From the NCBI GenBank assembly GCA_015075365.1, contig JABTUN010000001.1:2604001-2668000 (forward strand): a DNA stretch of 64,000 nucleotides, written 5' to 3'. The notes under the pieces are model-generated. The model ran no database searches and was not told the DNA's origin. It saw nothing but the letters and a program-made list of their open reading frames with translations. Position numbers and translations under genes: made by a program. Positions within the stretch are counted from its first letter, which is position 1, and the number at the start of each line of letters is the position of its first letter. Below are positions 25,244 through 34,230 of the stretch, piece after piece. The stretch is from Verrucomicrobiaceae bacterium. GTDB taxonomy: Bacteria > Verrucomicrobiota > Verrucomicrobiia > Verrucomicrobiales > Verrucomicrobiaceae.

Positions 25244-27796
25244 ATGACCACGCTCCCGCTCCCCCAGCTCCACCAACGACCGCTTCTTACCTGGATCGCG
25301 GGCGGTGCGGTCTGTCTCGGCCTGCTGACAGCGGTGCTGTTCGTCGCTGGCGCGCATGTGATGGATGAAGGGACAAACTACTATGTGCCGGAGGGCTACC
25401 GCCGGAATGTCACCGCGATGGCGAAGGCGGGCGCGATCCGCCACGATAAAACGCCACCGGCTGATCCACGCCAGGTGACACCGCCGTGGGGACGCATGAT
25501 CTTCGACGAAGAGAACGCCAACCCGCGTCAGGAGAAGTTTTTCGAGGAGAGCAAGCGTCTGCAAACCGATCTGCGCGAGTTCAATGAAACGGGCGGCGGA
25601 TTCTTCGAGGTGCGGCTCGACGGGAAGATCTACATCACGCGTCAGTTCCACAATTTCGCGCTGCCGTATCCGAAGCGGCCCGGATGGCGCGGCAGTTTCT
25701 CCCTGGCGGGTGAAAAACTGCCCTCTCTCGTCAGCGAGAGCCTCTACATCGGCTTTTCCGCCACGGACGAGGACGGCGCGCCTTCCGCGCAGGACTTCCG
25801 CGTGCTGAATCTCGACACCTGGACCAAACCCGGCAAGAACCAGAGCCATCATCGCGCGCGCGCCTTCGAACTGTATGGCGATGAGTCGCCGATCGCACGC
25901 CTGATGCTGCATGGCGAGCATGTCGTGCTCCAGCTCACCGACACGGCCCAGTCGCAGATCAAGCTCAACGGTGATGTCATCAACCGCACCGGCTCCGACG
26001 CGGTGAAGCGCTTCCTCGCCCGCCGCACCGACCTGCCGGAAGTGAAGCTACCAAACAACGCCGCGCCGCTGCGCGACGGCGACCGCCTGCGCATCCTGCA
26101 TCTGCGCACAGGGCGCGAGATCGCGCTGCGTTTTGGCCGCTACGCGGGCGGAATGGTCAGCCGCCGCTGGCTGGAGGACGGGCGCGAGGTGAATCTCGTC
26201 GATCCGGAGCTCGCGGCGGAGCTGCCTTACTTCCAGCAGCTCCAGGACGCGCTGAACCGTTTCGTGCAGGAGCACCCTCGCCCGGACCAGATCGGCCAGC
26301 CGAACATCCGCCTCAGCATCGACCGCGGCCTGCACAGCAGCGTGAACCGCATCTTCCTCGACACCGTGCGCGGATTCGACACACGCCGCGCCGCCGTGAA
26401 AAACATCCAGCTCGAACCCGCCTCTATCTGCATCATGAACGCGCTGAATGGCGACGTGCTGGCCATGCCGTCGTATCCCGCGCCCGCCGACATCGCCGAG
26501 ATGCGCCAGCGCGCGCAGAACGGCTCCCTGCCCGGCGTCACGGAGGCCAAGCTGCGCCGTCTCGGCCTGAATCAAAACCTCACGCTCATCCCCATCGGCT
26601 CCACGACGAAGCCGCTGCTCGCCAGCGCGATCTGGGACACGAATCCGGAGTTGAGCAAACTCGTCATCGATGAACCCGATGGCGGGCGTGCTGAACTGCT
26701 CGGCTACAAGCTCGCCGCCCCCTACGGAACCGTGGGACCGCGCCGCGTGGACGCGAACGGCTTCCTGCGCATGTCCTCCAACGACTACACCCTTCATCTC
26801 GGCCTGCTGATGCTCGCCAAGGATGTGAAAATCGGCGCGAACGGCGCTCCGGTGTTCCCCGCGGCCAAGGCGGACCTATCCACTTATTTCCGGGGTGACA
26901 CGATCCCCGGCGGTCTCGCCCGTGAGGATGTGCGCGCCTTCCCCAAGCTGGCCGCGTGCTACGATGTGGGTCTCGTTCAGGACATGGCCGCCGGCCCGGT
27001 CGAACAATGGGAGGCCGGCGTGCTCGCGCCGATGCTGAGGCAGATCGGCATCGACGACGCGTCGCTGCAAACACCCTCCGCAGACGAAAAATCCGGCTCT
27101 CCCGCCGCCGTGATGCGCGAGCTGGTGTACAACAATTTCTCCTCCGTGCTGCCGGAGCGCGCGAACCTCCAGCTCGACACCGTGAGCAGCGTGCGCGGCA
27201 AATACACCTCCATGCTGCTCGGCTCCGGCACGAACTACTGGAGCAATCTGAAGCTCGCCGAGGCCTACGCGCGCCTCGGCACCGGCCGGAAGGTGCAGGC
27301 GCGTCTGGCTGTCGATCCGAAGAAGGATGTCTCATTCGCCGACTTCCCCGAGCTGCCTTTGGCGCACGACACGCTCGCCAAAGTTCACGCCGGCATGCAG
27401 CAGTGCGCCGAGGGCGTTGAAGGCAGCACGGCGGAGCGCATCAGCGACTCCATCCGCGCCGCACGGAAGAAATTCGAGGCGAAGGGGCTCAAGCTCTTCG
27501 CCCTCGCTAAAACCGGTACCGCCACACGCCGCGCGCCCGTCATGAAAAAAGGCGTCATGATTGAGGACAAGCGCGAGTGCGCCGCCTTCTGCCTCTACCT
27601 CGAGGTGCGCGACAAGTCTGACACACCGGTAGCCGCCCTCAGCACCGCCACCTACTTGCAAGACCGCGCCGCCACCAAAGGCAACACCAGCCCCCGCAAC
27701 TCCGCCGTCGCCGTCCAGCTCACCGAGGACTTCTTCCCCGAACTCGTCGCCTGGCTGGAAAACCAGCCGGGGGTGAAGAAGGCGGTCCTAAAATGA
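25244..27796 (+). CDS. Class B penicillin-binding transpeptidase, SEDS partner
   Basis: The 850-residue protein has a signal anchor (about 14-36, LTWIAGGAVCLGLLTAVLFV). A long N-terminal region (37-390) carries a segment around 245-310 with an FHA-like flavour (LRDGDRLRILHLRTGREI). The transpeptidase domain runs to the C-terminus with all three motifs: S453-T-T-K456 in IGSTTKPLLA, S511-S-N513 in MSSNDYTLH, and K756-T-G-T in FALAKTGTATRR. The preceding block (ASICIMNALNGDVLAMPSYP) is typical of PbpA/FtsI relatives. It cross-links glycan made by the upstream SEDS protein. Both proteins share unusual beta-rich extracytoplasmic parts, suggesting these parts touch each other. The leader at 25189-25220 resembles the 24-bp element found upstream of other genes of the locus. 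Confidence 0.93.
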   Translation: MTTLPLPQLHQRPLLTWIAGGAVCLGLLTAVLFVAGAHVMDEGTNYYVPEGYRRNVTAMAKAGAIRHDKTPPADPRQVTPPWGRMIFDEENANPRQEKFFEESKRLQTDLREFNETGGGFFEVRLDGKIYITRQFHNFALPYPKRPGWRGSFSLAGEKLPSLVSESLYIGFSATDEDGAPSAQDFRVLNLDTWTKPGKNQSHHRARAFELYGDESPIARLMLHGEHVVLQLTDTAQSQIKLNGDVINRTGSDAVKRFLARRTDLPEVKLPNNAAPLRDGDRLRILHLRTGREIALRFGRYAGGMVSRRWLEDGREVNLVDPELAAELPYFQQLQDALNRFVQEHPRPDQIGQPNIRLSIDRGLHSSVNRIFLDTVRGFDTRRAAVKNIQLEPASICIMNALNGDVLAMPSYPAPADIAEMRQRAQNGSLPGVTEAKLRRLGLNQNLTLIPIGSTTKPLLASAIWDTNPELSKLVIDEPDGGRAELLGYKLAAPYGTVGPRRVDANGFLRMSSNDYTLHLGLLMLAKDVKIGANGAPVFPAAKADLSTYFRGDTIPGGLAREDVRAFPKLAACYDVGLVQDMAAGPVEQWEAGVLAPMLRQIGIDDASLQTPSADEKSGSPAAVMRELVYNNFSSVLPERANLQLDTVSSVRGKYTSMLLGSGTNYWSNLKLAEAYARLGTGRKVQARLAVDPKKDVSFADFPELPLAHDTLAKVHAGMQQCAEGVEGSTAERISDSIRAARKKFEAKGLKLFALAKTGTATRRAPVMKKGVMIEDKRECAAFCLYLEVRDKSDTPVAALSTATYLQDRAATKGNTSPRNSAVAVQLTEDFFPELVAWLENQPGVKKAVLK

Positions 27797-27811
27797 ACTG
27801 ATTGGATCGCC

Positions 27812-30800
27812 ATGAAGAGCATACTTAAATTCGCACTCCTGTCCCTGTTAGCAGGGAAGGTCCTTCATTTCTTTCTTCCGAACATTCAGGCCGCGTTGAG
27901 CTCCTCAGAGAGAGTGGTCATCCAGGAGGTCCCGGTTTCACCGGTCGTTTTGACAGAGCCTCAAGGAAAGCTGCTCCTAGTCATTGACTGGTCAGTGGGC
28001 ATCCAGTTCTGGGATACCCAGACCGAGTCCTTGCTCGGCCAGATCCCTAGCAAAAGGGGAGAAGAACTGCTGGCTCCTGTGCTCGCCCCGGACGGGTGTC
28101 AGTTGATATGGGCCAGCCGTCACGAGGATGATCGGGATCTATTCAACTTCCACGCCGTTCGGCTGGATGACATCGCCCAGTGGCCACCCAGAATCAGGAA
28201 AGTAGGCTCCTGCCGCTCAAGCGAGACAGTATCGAAACTGAGCTTTCCAGCTTCAGGAGGCTCCATGAAAGTGGAGACATGGGGGCCTAAGCTTACTTTT
28301 AATATGGATTGGCGTGAATATCCCTGGTCCTCATCTGGGAAACTTGAGGCCACTGACGAAATCGGGCTTCAAAGGCATCCCAAGATGCGATTATTCAGTG
28401 TCTCGAAAGGATCAAAAAAGGTCTTTGATCTGCCCATCAGTCAAAATCTCCCTGATTACAATACATCGCACGATCCAATGCCGGAAGTGGCATTGAGCTC
28501 CGATTCCACTTTTGTGGCTGTTTGCTGGCCACTTGGCGACCATGATGCGGAATTTGAAATCTGGGACATCCCAAGCGCGAAGCGGCTGACGTCGGAACGT
28601 GTGCGGGGGTTTGTTAACAACATCGCGCATTGTCCACGCAGCAATCGTTTCTTTCTCGGTGCCGGTGCCAGTAAATACGATCCATCTACGGGAGGAGTGT
28701 TTGTCGTGGACAATCCACGTTTCCCTCGATTGCGAAAGTTTCCACGAGATGTGTATGTGGAAGAGGTGAGTGAGGCGCGCTTCGACGAGTCTGGTGGCAA
28801 ATTTTTCACCAAAAGCGTACATGGAACGATCACATTTTGGGATCTTGAGTCTCTCACATTGTCACATCAACATGAAATTAGCGAGGGTGACGGAGGATCC
28901 GGACTACATGTCCGAGCTTCGAAAGATGGCAGTCTTTGGTTCGACTTCTGTGACATTTATTCTGATAAACCCAATCCTGACATCAATCGGTTCAACCAGT
29001 TTGTCTTTGACTCAGATGGCCGTTGTATTGGGGGCGGAAGATTAACCCCCAGGCGCAGGATTGAAGGCTTCTACTTTCATAAAATGCCTGGAGAGGAGCT
29101 CGGCCTGGATACGAGAGATTATCGACCGCTTTGCAGCAATAGTCTTCTGAATGATGTTAGGACAGCCGCGCAGCAAGCTGGGTTTCACCCCCATCCTCTC
29201 GAAGCTGACTATGTGGTTTACAAGCGGGAAGACACATCTGCCTTTGCATCCAGCCAGGGGCTGAAATGGCTTGCCTGGCATGATAAAAAGGCGGCAACCA
29301 TCCGGTTTCATGCTTGGGGAGGCATGAAGCCGCCTGCCAGCATCAGAGACACCTCAGATATTTCATGCCTGGATCTTCATCCATCCTTACCATTGTTGCT
29401 GGTAAGCACACGCTCGCGCTCTACAAGGCTGATTAATCTGTCTACAAGACAAAGCGTGCTTCTGGTTGCGCAAACCTCCCCTGATCCAGAGTGGATAATT
29501 TACTCTGACGACGGATTTTTTGAAGCCTCCAAGAGGGGCGCACTTCTTGTAAGTTTGGTCAAGGGTTCCCAGGCTTGGCAAATCGATCAGTTTGTGCATG
29601 AACGCAACCGCCCGGATATCCTGCTGGACAGGTTGGGCATGCTACCAACGGCAAAGAAACAAGTCTTTGATGTAGTGCGCTCCCAAAGAGAGATAAAGGC
29701 GCAGAAATACGACAACTTCGCCATCAAAGAAGTGCCAATGCCCGATATGCGTCTGGAGAATGTCTCGCCTGATCGCCGCGAGGCAAATATCAATATTTCT
29801 CACCCTTCTGCCGTTCAGGTGGAACTGCGGGTAAACGGGACTTTTGTTCAACGGGTATTCTTGCCTCAAGGCAATGTTCAGATGAAGGCGACCATGCCAC
29901 TTGTCGCTGGCTTCAACCGCATCGAAGCAGAGGCGCTCACCTCGGAGGCGACCCGTGGCGCAAGGTCACATGTGACTGTGTGGGGTGGCCAGACTGTGAG
30001 TGACCGGACATTCATCGTTTCGATGGGCGTTTCTGATTATCTCGATGAGAGTCTTCAAGACCTTGTGTATGCAGCAAAAGATGCTCGGGATTTGTCGGCG
30101 GCCTTTGAGCGAGCGTCCTTCTCAAGCAAAACAGAATCGTTGGTTTTGACTGACGCCAACATGACCAAGGCGGCCTTGAAAAAGGTTCGCACCTTCCTGG
30201 CATCCGCCCAGCCTGCCGACACAATTGTCATTTTTATGGCGGGGCACGGCCTTCGGCAGAATGACGATTATTATTACCTCACCCATGACACCAACATGGC
30301 TAGCATTCAGAACACCAGCGTCTCCTTTTCTGACCTGGAGAGGGTGCTCAAGGAATGTCGCTCGCTAAAAAAACTCGTGCTTCTGGATACATGCTATTCC
30401 GGTGAAAATTCGGTCGATTTTGTCCAGGGCGACAATACTCATATCCCTGCTCCAATAGCAGTAGAGACAACATCACTGAATCACTCCACAGAAATGCGAA
30501 TTCGAGAGGCTGCTTCAAAGATGTTCCTGAACCGCCGTCTGCTTTCTGGTGATTTGTTGAGGCGTTCTGGTGCCATTGTCTTTTCCGCTTGCCTAGCTCA
30601 TGAAGTGTCGGGAGAGGATGACGCTATCCGGCAGGGAATCTTCACCCACGCTCTTCTTCAGGCACTAAAGACAGTCGCTACAGACACCGATGAAAATCGC
30701 AGGATCTCCGTCCGCGAGCTTGCACGCAGTGTTTCATCCATAGTCACAGACTATACAAAAGGGCAGCAGCACCCCACCGTGGATCGTGACAATCATCTTC

Positions 30801-31195
30801 AGAACATTGAATTTCTGGTCACCGAGGAAGTGCCAGACCAGAAGACCATCAACAGCATTCTTTTGAATTTAAGGGCTCTCGTTGATAACATCTCTCTGAC
30901 AGATAATGACACACGGGCACCGCTTTTCACTAGTAGCGTGAACTACTTTGGCAAGGTGATGTCTGCCTCAGCGGCAACAAGAGCCTGTCGTTCCACAAAG
31001 AGACCTTTTCCTGCCAATGCCCTCCAGCTCAAGGTCCTTTCCAAAGCTGATAACTCAGCAACCCTCATGTTTACCGCAGATGGCAGCCTAAAAGGCGAGA
31101 TTGTTTTGTCGTGGTGCACGGTGACACTGAAAAAAGTCGGTCAGTATTGGCTTGTTTCAGCCTTGGACGAAAAACTTGCATCAAAGAACCAGTAG
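27812..31195 (+). CDS. Beta-propeller (WD40-like) plus caspase-like protein
   Basis: The 1127-residue protein starts 15 bp after the PBP stop with a hydrophobic N-terminus (LKFALLSLLAGKVLHFFLPN) acting as signal or anchor. Residues about 40-600 show WD40-like strands (SVGIQFWDTQTESLLGQIP, GTITFWDLESLTLSHQHEI, LVSTRSRSTRLINLSTRQSV), suggesting a propeller. After a beta-sandwich linker (about 650-730), the caspase domain begins at RTFIVSMGVSDY, with H812 in FMAGHGLRQNDD and C861 in LLDTCYSGENS, extending to about 1005. The end (1010-1127) resembles an NTF2-like domain. WD40-caspase fusions are known in multicellular and complex bacteria. GC is lower (about 52% at 28861-28920) than in the flanking genes, which suggests separate acquisition. 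Whether the protein is secreted or anchored is uncertain. Confidence 0.9.
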   Translation: MKSILKFALLSLLAGKVLHFFLPNIQAALSSSERVVIQEVPVSPVVLTEPQGKLLLVIDWSVGIQFWDTQTESLLGQIPSKRGEELLAPVLAPDGCQLIWASRHEDDRDLFNFHAVRLDDIAQWPPRIRKVGSCRSSETVSKLSFPASGGSMKVETWGPKLTFNMDWREYPWSSSGKLEATDEIGLQRHPKMRLFSVSKGSKKVFDLPISQNLPDYNTSHDPMPEVALSSDSTFVAVCWPLGDHDAEFEIWDIPSAKRLTSERVRGFVNNIAHCPRSNRFFLGAGASKYDPSTGGVFVVDNPRFPRLRKFPRDVYVEEVSEARFDESGGKFFTKSVHGTITFWDLESLTLSHQHEISEGDGGSGLHVRASKDGSLWFDFCDIYSDKPNPDINRFNQFVFDSDGRCIGGGRLTPRRRIEGFYFHKMPGEELGLDTRDYRPLCSNSLLNDVRTAAQQAGFHPHPLEADYVVYKREDTSAFASSQGLKWLAWHDKKAATIRFHAWGGMKPPASIRDTSDISCLDLHPSLPLLLVSTRSRSTRLINLSTRQSVLLVAQTSPDPEWIIYSDDGFFEASKRGALLVSLVKGSQAWQIDQFVHERNRPDILLDRLGMLPTAKKQVFDVVRSQREIKAQKYDNFAIKEVPMPDMRLENVSPDRREANINISHPSAVQVELRVNGTFVQRVFLPQGNVQMKATMPLVAGFNRIEAEALTSEATRGARSHVTVWGGQTVSDRTFIVSMGVSDYLDESLQDLVYAAKDARDLSAAFERASFSSKTESLVLTDANMTKAALKKVRTFLASAQPADTIVIFMAGHGLRQNDDYYYLTHDTNMASIQNTSVSFSDLERVLKECRSLKKLVLLDTCYSGENSVDFVQGDNTHIPAPIAVETTSLNHSTEMRIREAASKMFLNRRLLSGDLLRRSGAIVFSACLAHEVSGEDDAIRQGIFTHALLQALKTVATDTDENRRISVRELARSVSSIVTDYTKGQQHPTVDRDNHLQNIEFLVTEEVPDQKTINSILLNLRALVDNISLTDNDTRAPLFTSSVNYFGKVMSASAATRACRSTKRPFPANALQLKVLSKADNSATLMFTADGSLKGEIVLSWCTVTLKKVGQYWLVSALDEKLASKNQ

Positions 31196-31288
31196 CTTCA
31201 CCAAGCTTTTCCGCCCCAGAGAAGCCAAACAGCACGATTTTAGTGATACTGGGATTCAGTCATGCGCCTCTAACTCATTCATTCCATC

Positions 31289-32428
31289 ATGAAAACCTCC
31301 CTGACCGTGCTAACCCTGTTGTTTTGTCTCGCCCTGTCCGCACGAGCCGAGCGCGCGGCGCTCGTCATTGGCAACGCGGACTATGCCAGCACCGGACACT
31401 TTCCTGATCTGGCGACGACCACGCTGGACGCGCGGGAGATGGCCGGGCTGATGAAGGCATCGGGCACCTTCGGGAAGGTGGTGATCCGGGAGAATGCCAC
31501 CCGTCTGGAGATGGAGGAGGCGCTGGAGGAGTTCGCGAAGGTGTTGAAGCCGGGAGACGAGGCGGTGTTTTACTTCGCCGGGCATGGCATTGAGTATGAG
31601 CGGAAGGTGTATCTGATGGGCACGAACGCGGAATTCCGCTTCAAGGCGAAACTGGCCGAGGAGGCGGTGAGCGAGGAGACCGTGAGCCAGACCCTGGCCG
31701 CCACCGGGGCGAAGATTTCCGTGCTGTTGCTCGACTGCTGCCGGCAAAAGCCCGGCGGTGACTGGCTGGCCTCCGAAAACAAATCCCGCGGCGCTCCCGG
31801 CGGATATGCCGCGCCCGCGCCGCCGCCAAATGTGATCGTCGGCTACGCCACCAGTGCCGGAAGACTGGCCAATGACAGCCTCAGCAGCGCGGATCAAAAC
31901 GGCCCGCTCGTGCAGGCCCTCCGCAAGCACTGGAGCGCGGGGCTGGAGTTTGACGCGCTTTGGAAGGCGGTGTCACGCGAGGTATATGATTCCTCGCAAA
32001 AGGCGCTCTCGCAGGGTGCCACAGGCATCGACCTCCAGATGCCGTCGAAGTATGGACAGACGATCCATGATTTCTTTTTCACCGTGCCCGGCCCTGCCAC
32101 CAACAAGCCAGGCCCCGAAATGGCGCAAAGTCCGACGCCCACGCCCGTGCCGCCTGCCAGCAGTGACAAAACAGCCATTCCCGAAAAACCTGCGGCCGAG
32201 GATGAACTCCAATATGGCAAGTGGGTTCCTGGTTGGGGAGAGATGGGATATGTGCAAAGCCCCTACTCCGGCTGGTCGCGCATGGTCGATGTCAGCAAGC
32301 TGCCCACCGGCTCGAAGGTGCGCTGCGAGCAAACCGGGAAGTATTTCCTCGTGCCACCGCGCGAAGCCAAAAAGAAGGGTGGCAGCCTGCCCGTGCAGCC
32401 GCCGGGGGCTGGACGCGTGGTGCAATGA
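31289..32428 (+). CDS. Secreted caspase-like protein
   Basis: The 379-residue protein has a signal peptide (LTVLTLLFCLALSARAE) and goes straight into a caspase fold (RAALVIGNADYA). H99 lies in YFAGHGIEYE and C150 or C151 in LLLDCCRQKPGGDW, a 51-residue spacing the same as in the caspase at 20072. GYATSAGRLANDS and GPLVQALRKHW complete the domain (to about 260). A Pro-rich linker leads to a short C-terminal domain (WVPGWGEMGYVQSPYSGWSR, then GSKVRCEQTGKYFLVPP). That domain looks like a compact SH3-like fold, but this is a guess. It is likely transcribed with the following secreted proteins (26- to 32-bp gaps). Confidence 0.93.
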   Translation: MKTSLTVLTLLFCLALSARAERAALVIGNADYASTGHFPDLATTTLDAREMAGLMKASGTFGKVVIRENATRLEMEEALEEFAKVLKPGDEAVFYFAGHGIEYERKVYLMGTNAEFRFKAKLAEEAVSEETVSQTLAATGAKISVLLLDCCRQKPGGDWLASENKSRGAPGGYAAPAPPPNVIVGYATSAGRLANDSLSSADQNGPLVQALRKHWSAGLEFDALWKAVSREVYDSSQKALSQGATGIDLQMPSKYGQTIHDFFFTVPGPATNKPGPEMAQSPTPTPVPPASSDKTAIPEKPAAEDELQYGKWVPGWGEMGYVQSPYSGWSRMVDVSKLPTGSKVRCEQTGKYFLVPPREAKKKGGSLPVQPPGAGRVVQ

Positions 32429-32453
32429 ATCTCATCCCTCGAACACACTCTCT

Positions 32454-33113
32454 ATGAAAACACTGTCTTGCCCAGTTCTTTGGACCGTCCTTGTCGTTAG
32501 TTTGCACACGGTCTCCCTCGCGCAGCAGCCTTTGTCTCCGGAGGAGCGGCTGGCGCGTCTGGAGCAGCAGGCGGCGGCCCTGCTGGCGGAGATTCAGCAG
32601 TTCCGGAAAGACATGAAGCCCGCCGGAGGGACGCGGGGAGCAGCCGAATCGCCAGCCGCGCCCGAGATGCAGCCCGGCGTGCTGGCCCACGTCTATGTGC
32701 GCACTGGCGGGGCCAACACCTTCTCTCCGCCGCCGCCCAAGGCCACTCCATCTGACACGCGTGTGAATGCCGGCAATGTGTTCGATTCACGCACGCAAGC
32801 CAAGGCCAGCGGCTACGACGGGCAGCCTGCCACGATCGTCTGGGAGGGCTTTTTCAAGGTGGAGGAGGCCGGTATTTATGAGTTCATGCTCGAAAGCCGC
32901 ACGGCCGTGGTCAACATCGGTCCGAAGACGCTCAGCAGCAAAGGGGAGAAGTCGGTGCGGCTTGACTTGAAGCCAGGATACTGGCCGGTGAAAATCATGG
33001 ACGGCATTCGCAGCGGCCATGCATCGTATGATGTCCTGCTCCGGGTGAAGCAGAGCGGCCTCGACCCTATTCTTCTCACGCCAGGCAGCCTGTGGACGCC
33101 GAAAAACGACTGA
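32454..33113 (+). CDS. Secreted PA14/GLEYA-like beta-sandwich protein
   Basis: The 219-residue protein starts MKTLSCPVLWTVLVVSLHTV, a signal peptide ending near SLAQ. A short coiled coil (EERLARLEQQAAALLAEIQQ, about 29-50) precedes a beta domain (about 75-215). That domain carries TIVWEGFFKVEEAGIYEFML and KPGYWPVKIMDG, the layout of PA14-like carbohydrate-binding domains, though lacking the full-length domain's long insert. It lies 26 bp after a caspase gene and 33 bp before the zinc-ribbon protein. A binding role, for example to wall glycans, is plausible; no catalytic residues are apparent. Confidence 0.82.
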   Translation: MKTLSCPVLWTVLVVSLHTVSLAQQPLSPEERLARLEQQAAALLAEIQQFRKDMKPAGGTRGAAESPAAPEMQPGVLAHVYVRTGGANTFSPPPPKATPSDTRVNAGNVFDSRTQAKASGYDGQPATIVWEGFFKVEEAGIYEFMLESRTAVVNIGPKTLSSKGEKSVRLDLKPGYWPVKIMDGIRSGHASYDVLLRVKQSGLDPILLTPGSLWTPKND

Positions 33114-33145
33114 CCTGCCGGAAACTCGCTCTTGTTCTCCCTTTT

Positions 33146-34210
33146 ATGCCAAAGTGCCAGCGCTGCCCTGCTGAAGTCCCCGCCGAAGCCACACGCTGCC
33201 CCGTCTGCGCCGCGCCGCTGCCGACGCCACCCGCTCGGAACGATCCTATGACTGACAAACCGGCCTCATCCTCCCCTTCCGCCCCGGATTTCACCAAAGC
33301 CGGCCTGGGGGCCATGGGCGACGTGAACAACGTGTACGACGCTTCCCAGCACACGACGAACAACTCTTCCAACACCTCGCACACGCATCATGAGGATAAG
33401 AGCCAGCATGTGGACCAAAGCGTAACAAAGCAAACCACCATCAACAATGCGGGAATCTCCAACAAGGTCGTGGTCGGAATCATTGTGGCCATCTTTGCCA
33501 TCATTTGCGTGGTGATCGCCGGATTCGTCCTCCAAACGCTGGCGCTGCGCGCACCACAGCGTGATGCAACGGTTTCTGTCGATGCGCCAGGCATGAAAAA
33601 CCACGCCTCAACGCTGGCTGACAAGGATGCGATGACATCCGCGCCCGTACCGGTTCAAATCACCATCAACAACCAGACTGCCGCATCTGCGACACCAACT
33701 CCGTCTGCCGCGCCCCAGGCACTGACTGTGGCTCTGAACCAGCCCTCCTACAAGGTCGGCGAGGAGATGCACATCACCGTCACCAGTCCGCAGGCCGGCT
33801 ATTTGTATGTGCTGGCGGTGTGGGCGGACGGACGGGTGGACACGTTGTTCCCGAACAGCCTGCGCCCGGATGCCAAGGTCGCCGCCGGGACCACGCTGCG
33901 CCTGCCGGATGATTTCCCACCCAACGAAAGACAGGAGAGGCTCACCTATCCGATGTCGATGCCCGCGTTGTCCGGCAATCCCGCCAGCGCGACCGAGTCC
34001 ATCCTCGCCGTGCTCTCGCCAGCGCCGCTCGATCTGCCAAAATCGACCGAGTTGGAGTCCCTGCCCGGTTTTGCCGCGGTGGGTGTCATGGATGACCCGG
34101 ACTTTCGCACGCGCGGGCCGCAGCCCAAGTTCATCAAGATGCAGAAGGCGCCGATGCTCGACTTTGGCACGCTGCCACAGGCTGCGGTACACTATGAAAT
34201 CCGCCGCTGA
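33146..34210 (+). CDS. Zinc-ribbon membrane protein with DUF4384 domain
   Basis: The predicted 354-residue protein begins MPKCQRCPAEVPAEATRCPVC, a zinc ribbon with two CxxC knuckles, which fixes the start. A polar His/Asn/Thr-rich segment and one transmembrane helix (about 109-133, VVVGIIVAIFAIICVVIAGFVL) follow. Outside the membrane, residues about 195-300 match DUF4384 (LNQPSYKVGEEMHITVTSPQ, then GYLYVLAVWADGRVDTLFPN). DUF4384 is repeatedly found fused or adjacent to caspase-like and kinase proteins. The ribbon would be cytoplasmic. With two caspase genes upstream and an OmpA-like gene 20 bp downstream, it probably belongs to the same complex. Confidence 0.88.
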   Translation: MPKCQRCPAEVPAEATRCPVCAAPLPTPPARNDPMTDKPASSSPSAPDFTKAGLGAMGDVNNVYDASQHTTNNSSNTSHTHHEDKSQHVDQSVTKQTTINNAGISNKVVVGIIVAIFAIICVVIAGFVLQTLALRAPQRDATVSVDAPGMKNHASTLADKDAMTSAPVPVQITINNQTAASATPTPSAAPQALTVALNQPSYKVGEEMHITVTSPQAGYLYVLAVWADGRVDTLFPNSLRPDAKVAAGTTLRLPDDFPPNERQERLTYPMSMPALSGNPASATESILAVLSPAPLDLPKSTELESLPGFAAVGVMDDPDFRTRGPQPKFIKMQKAPMLDFGTLPQAAVHYEIRR

Positions 34211-34230
34211 ACCCGTTCTCCATTCACACC

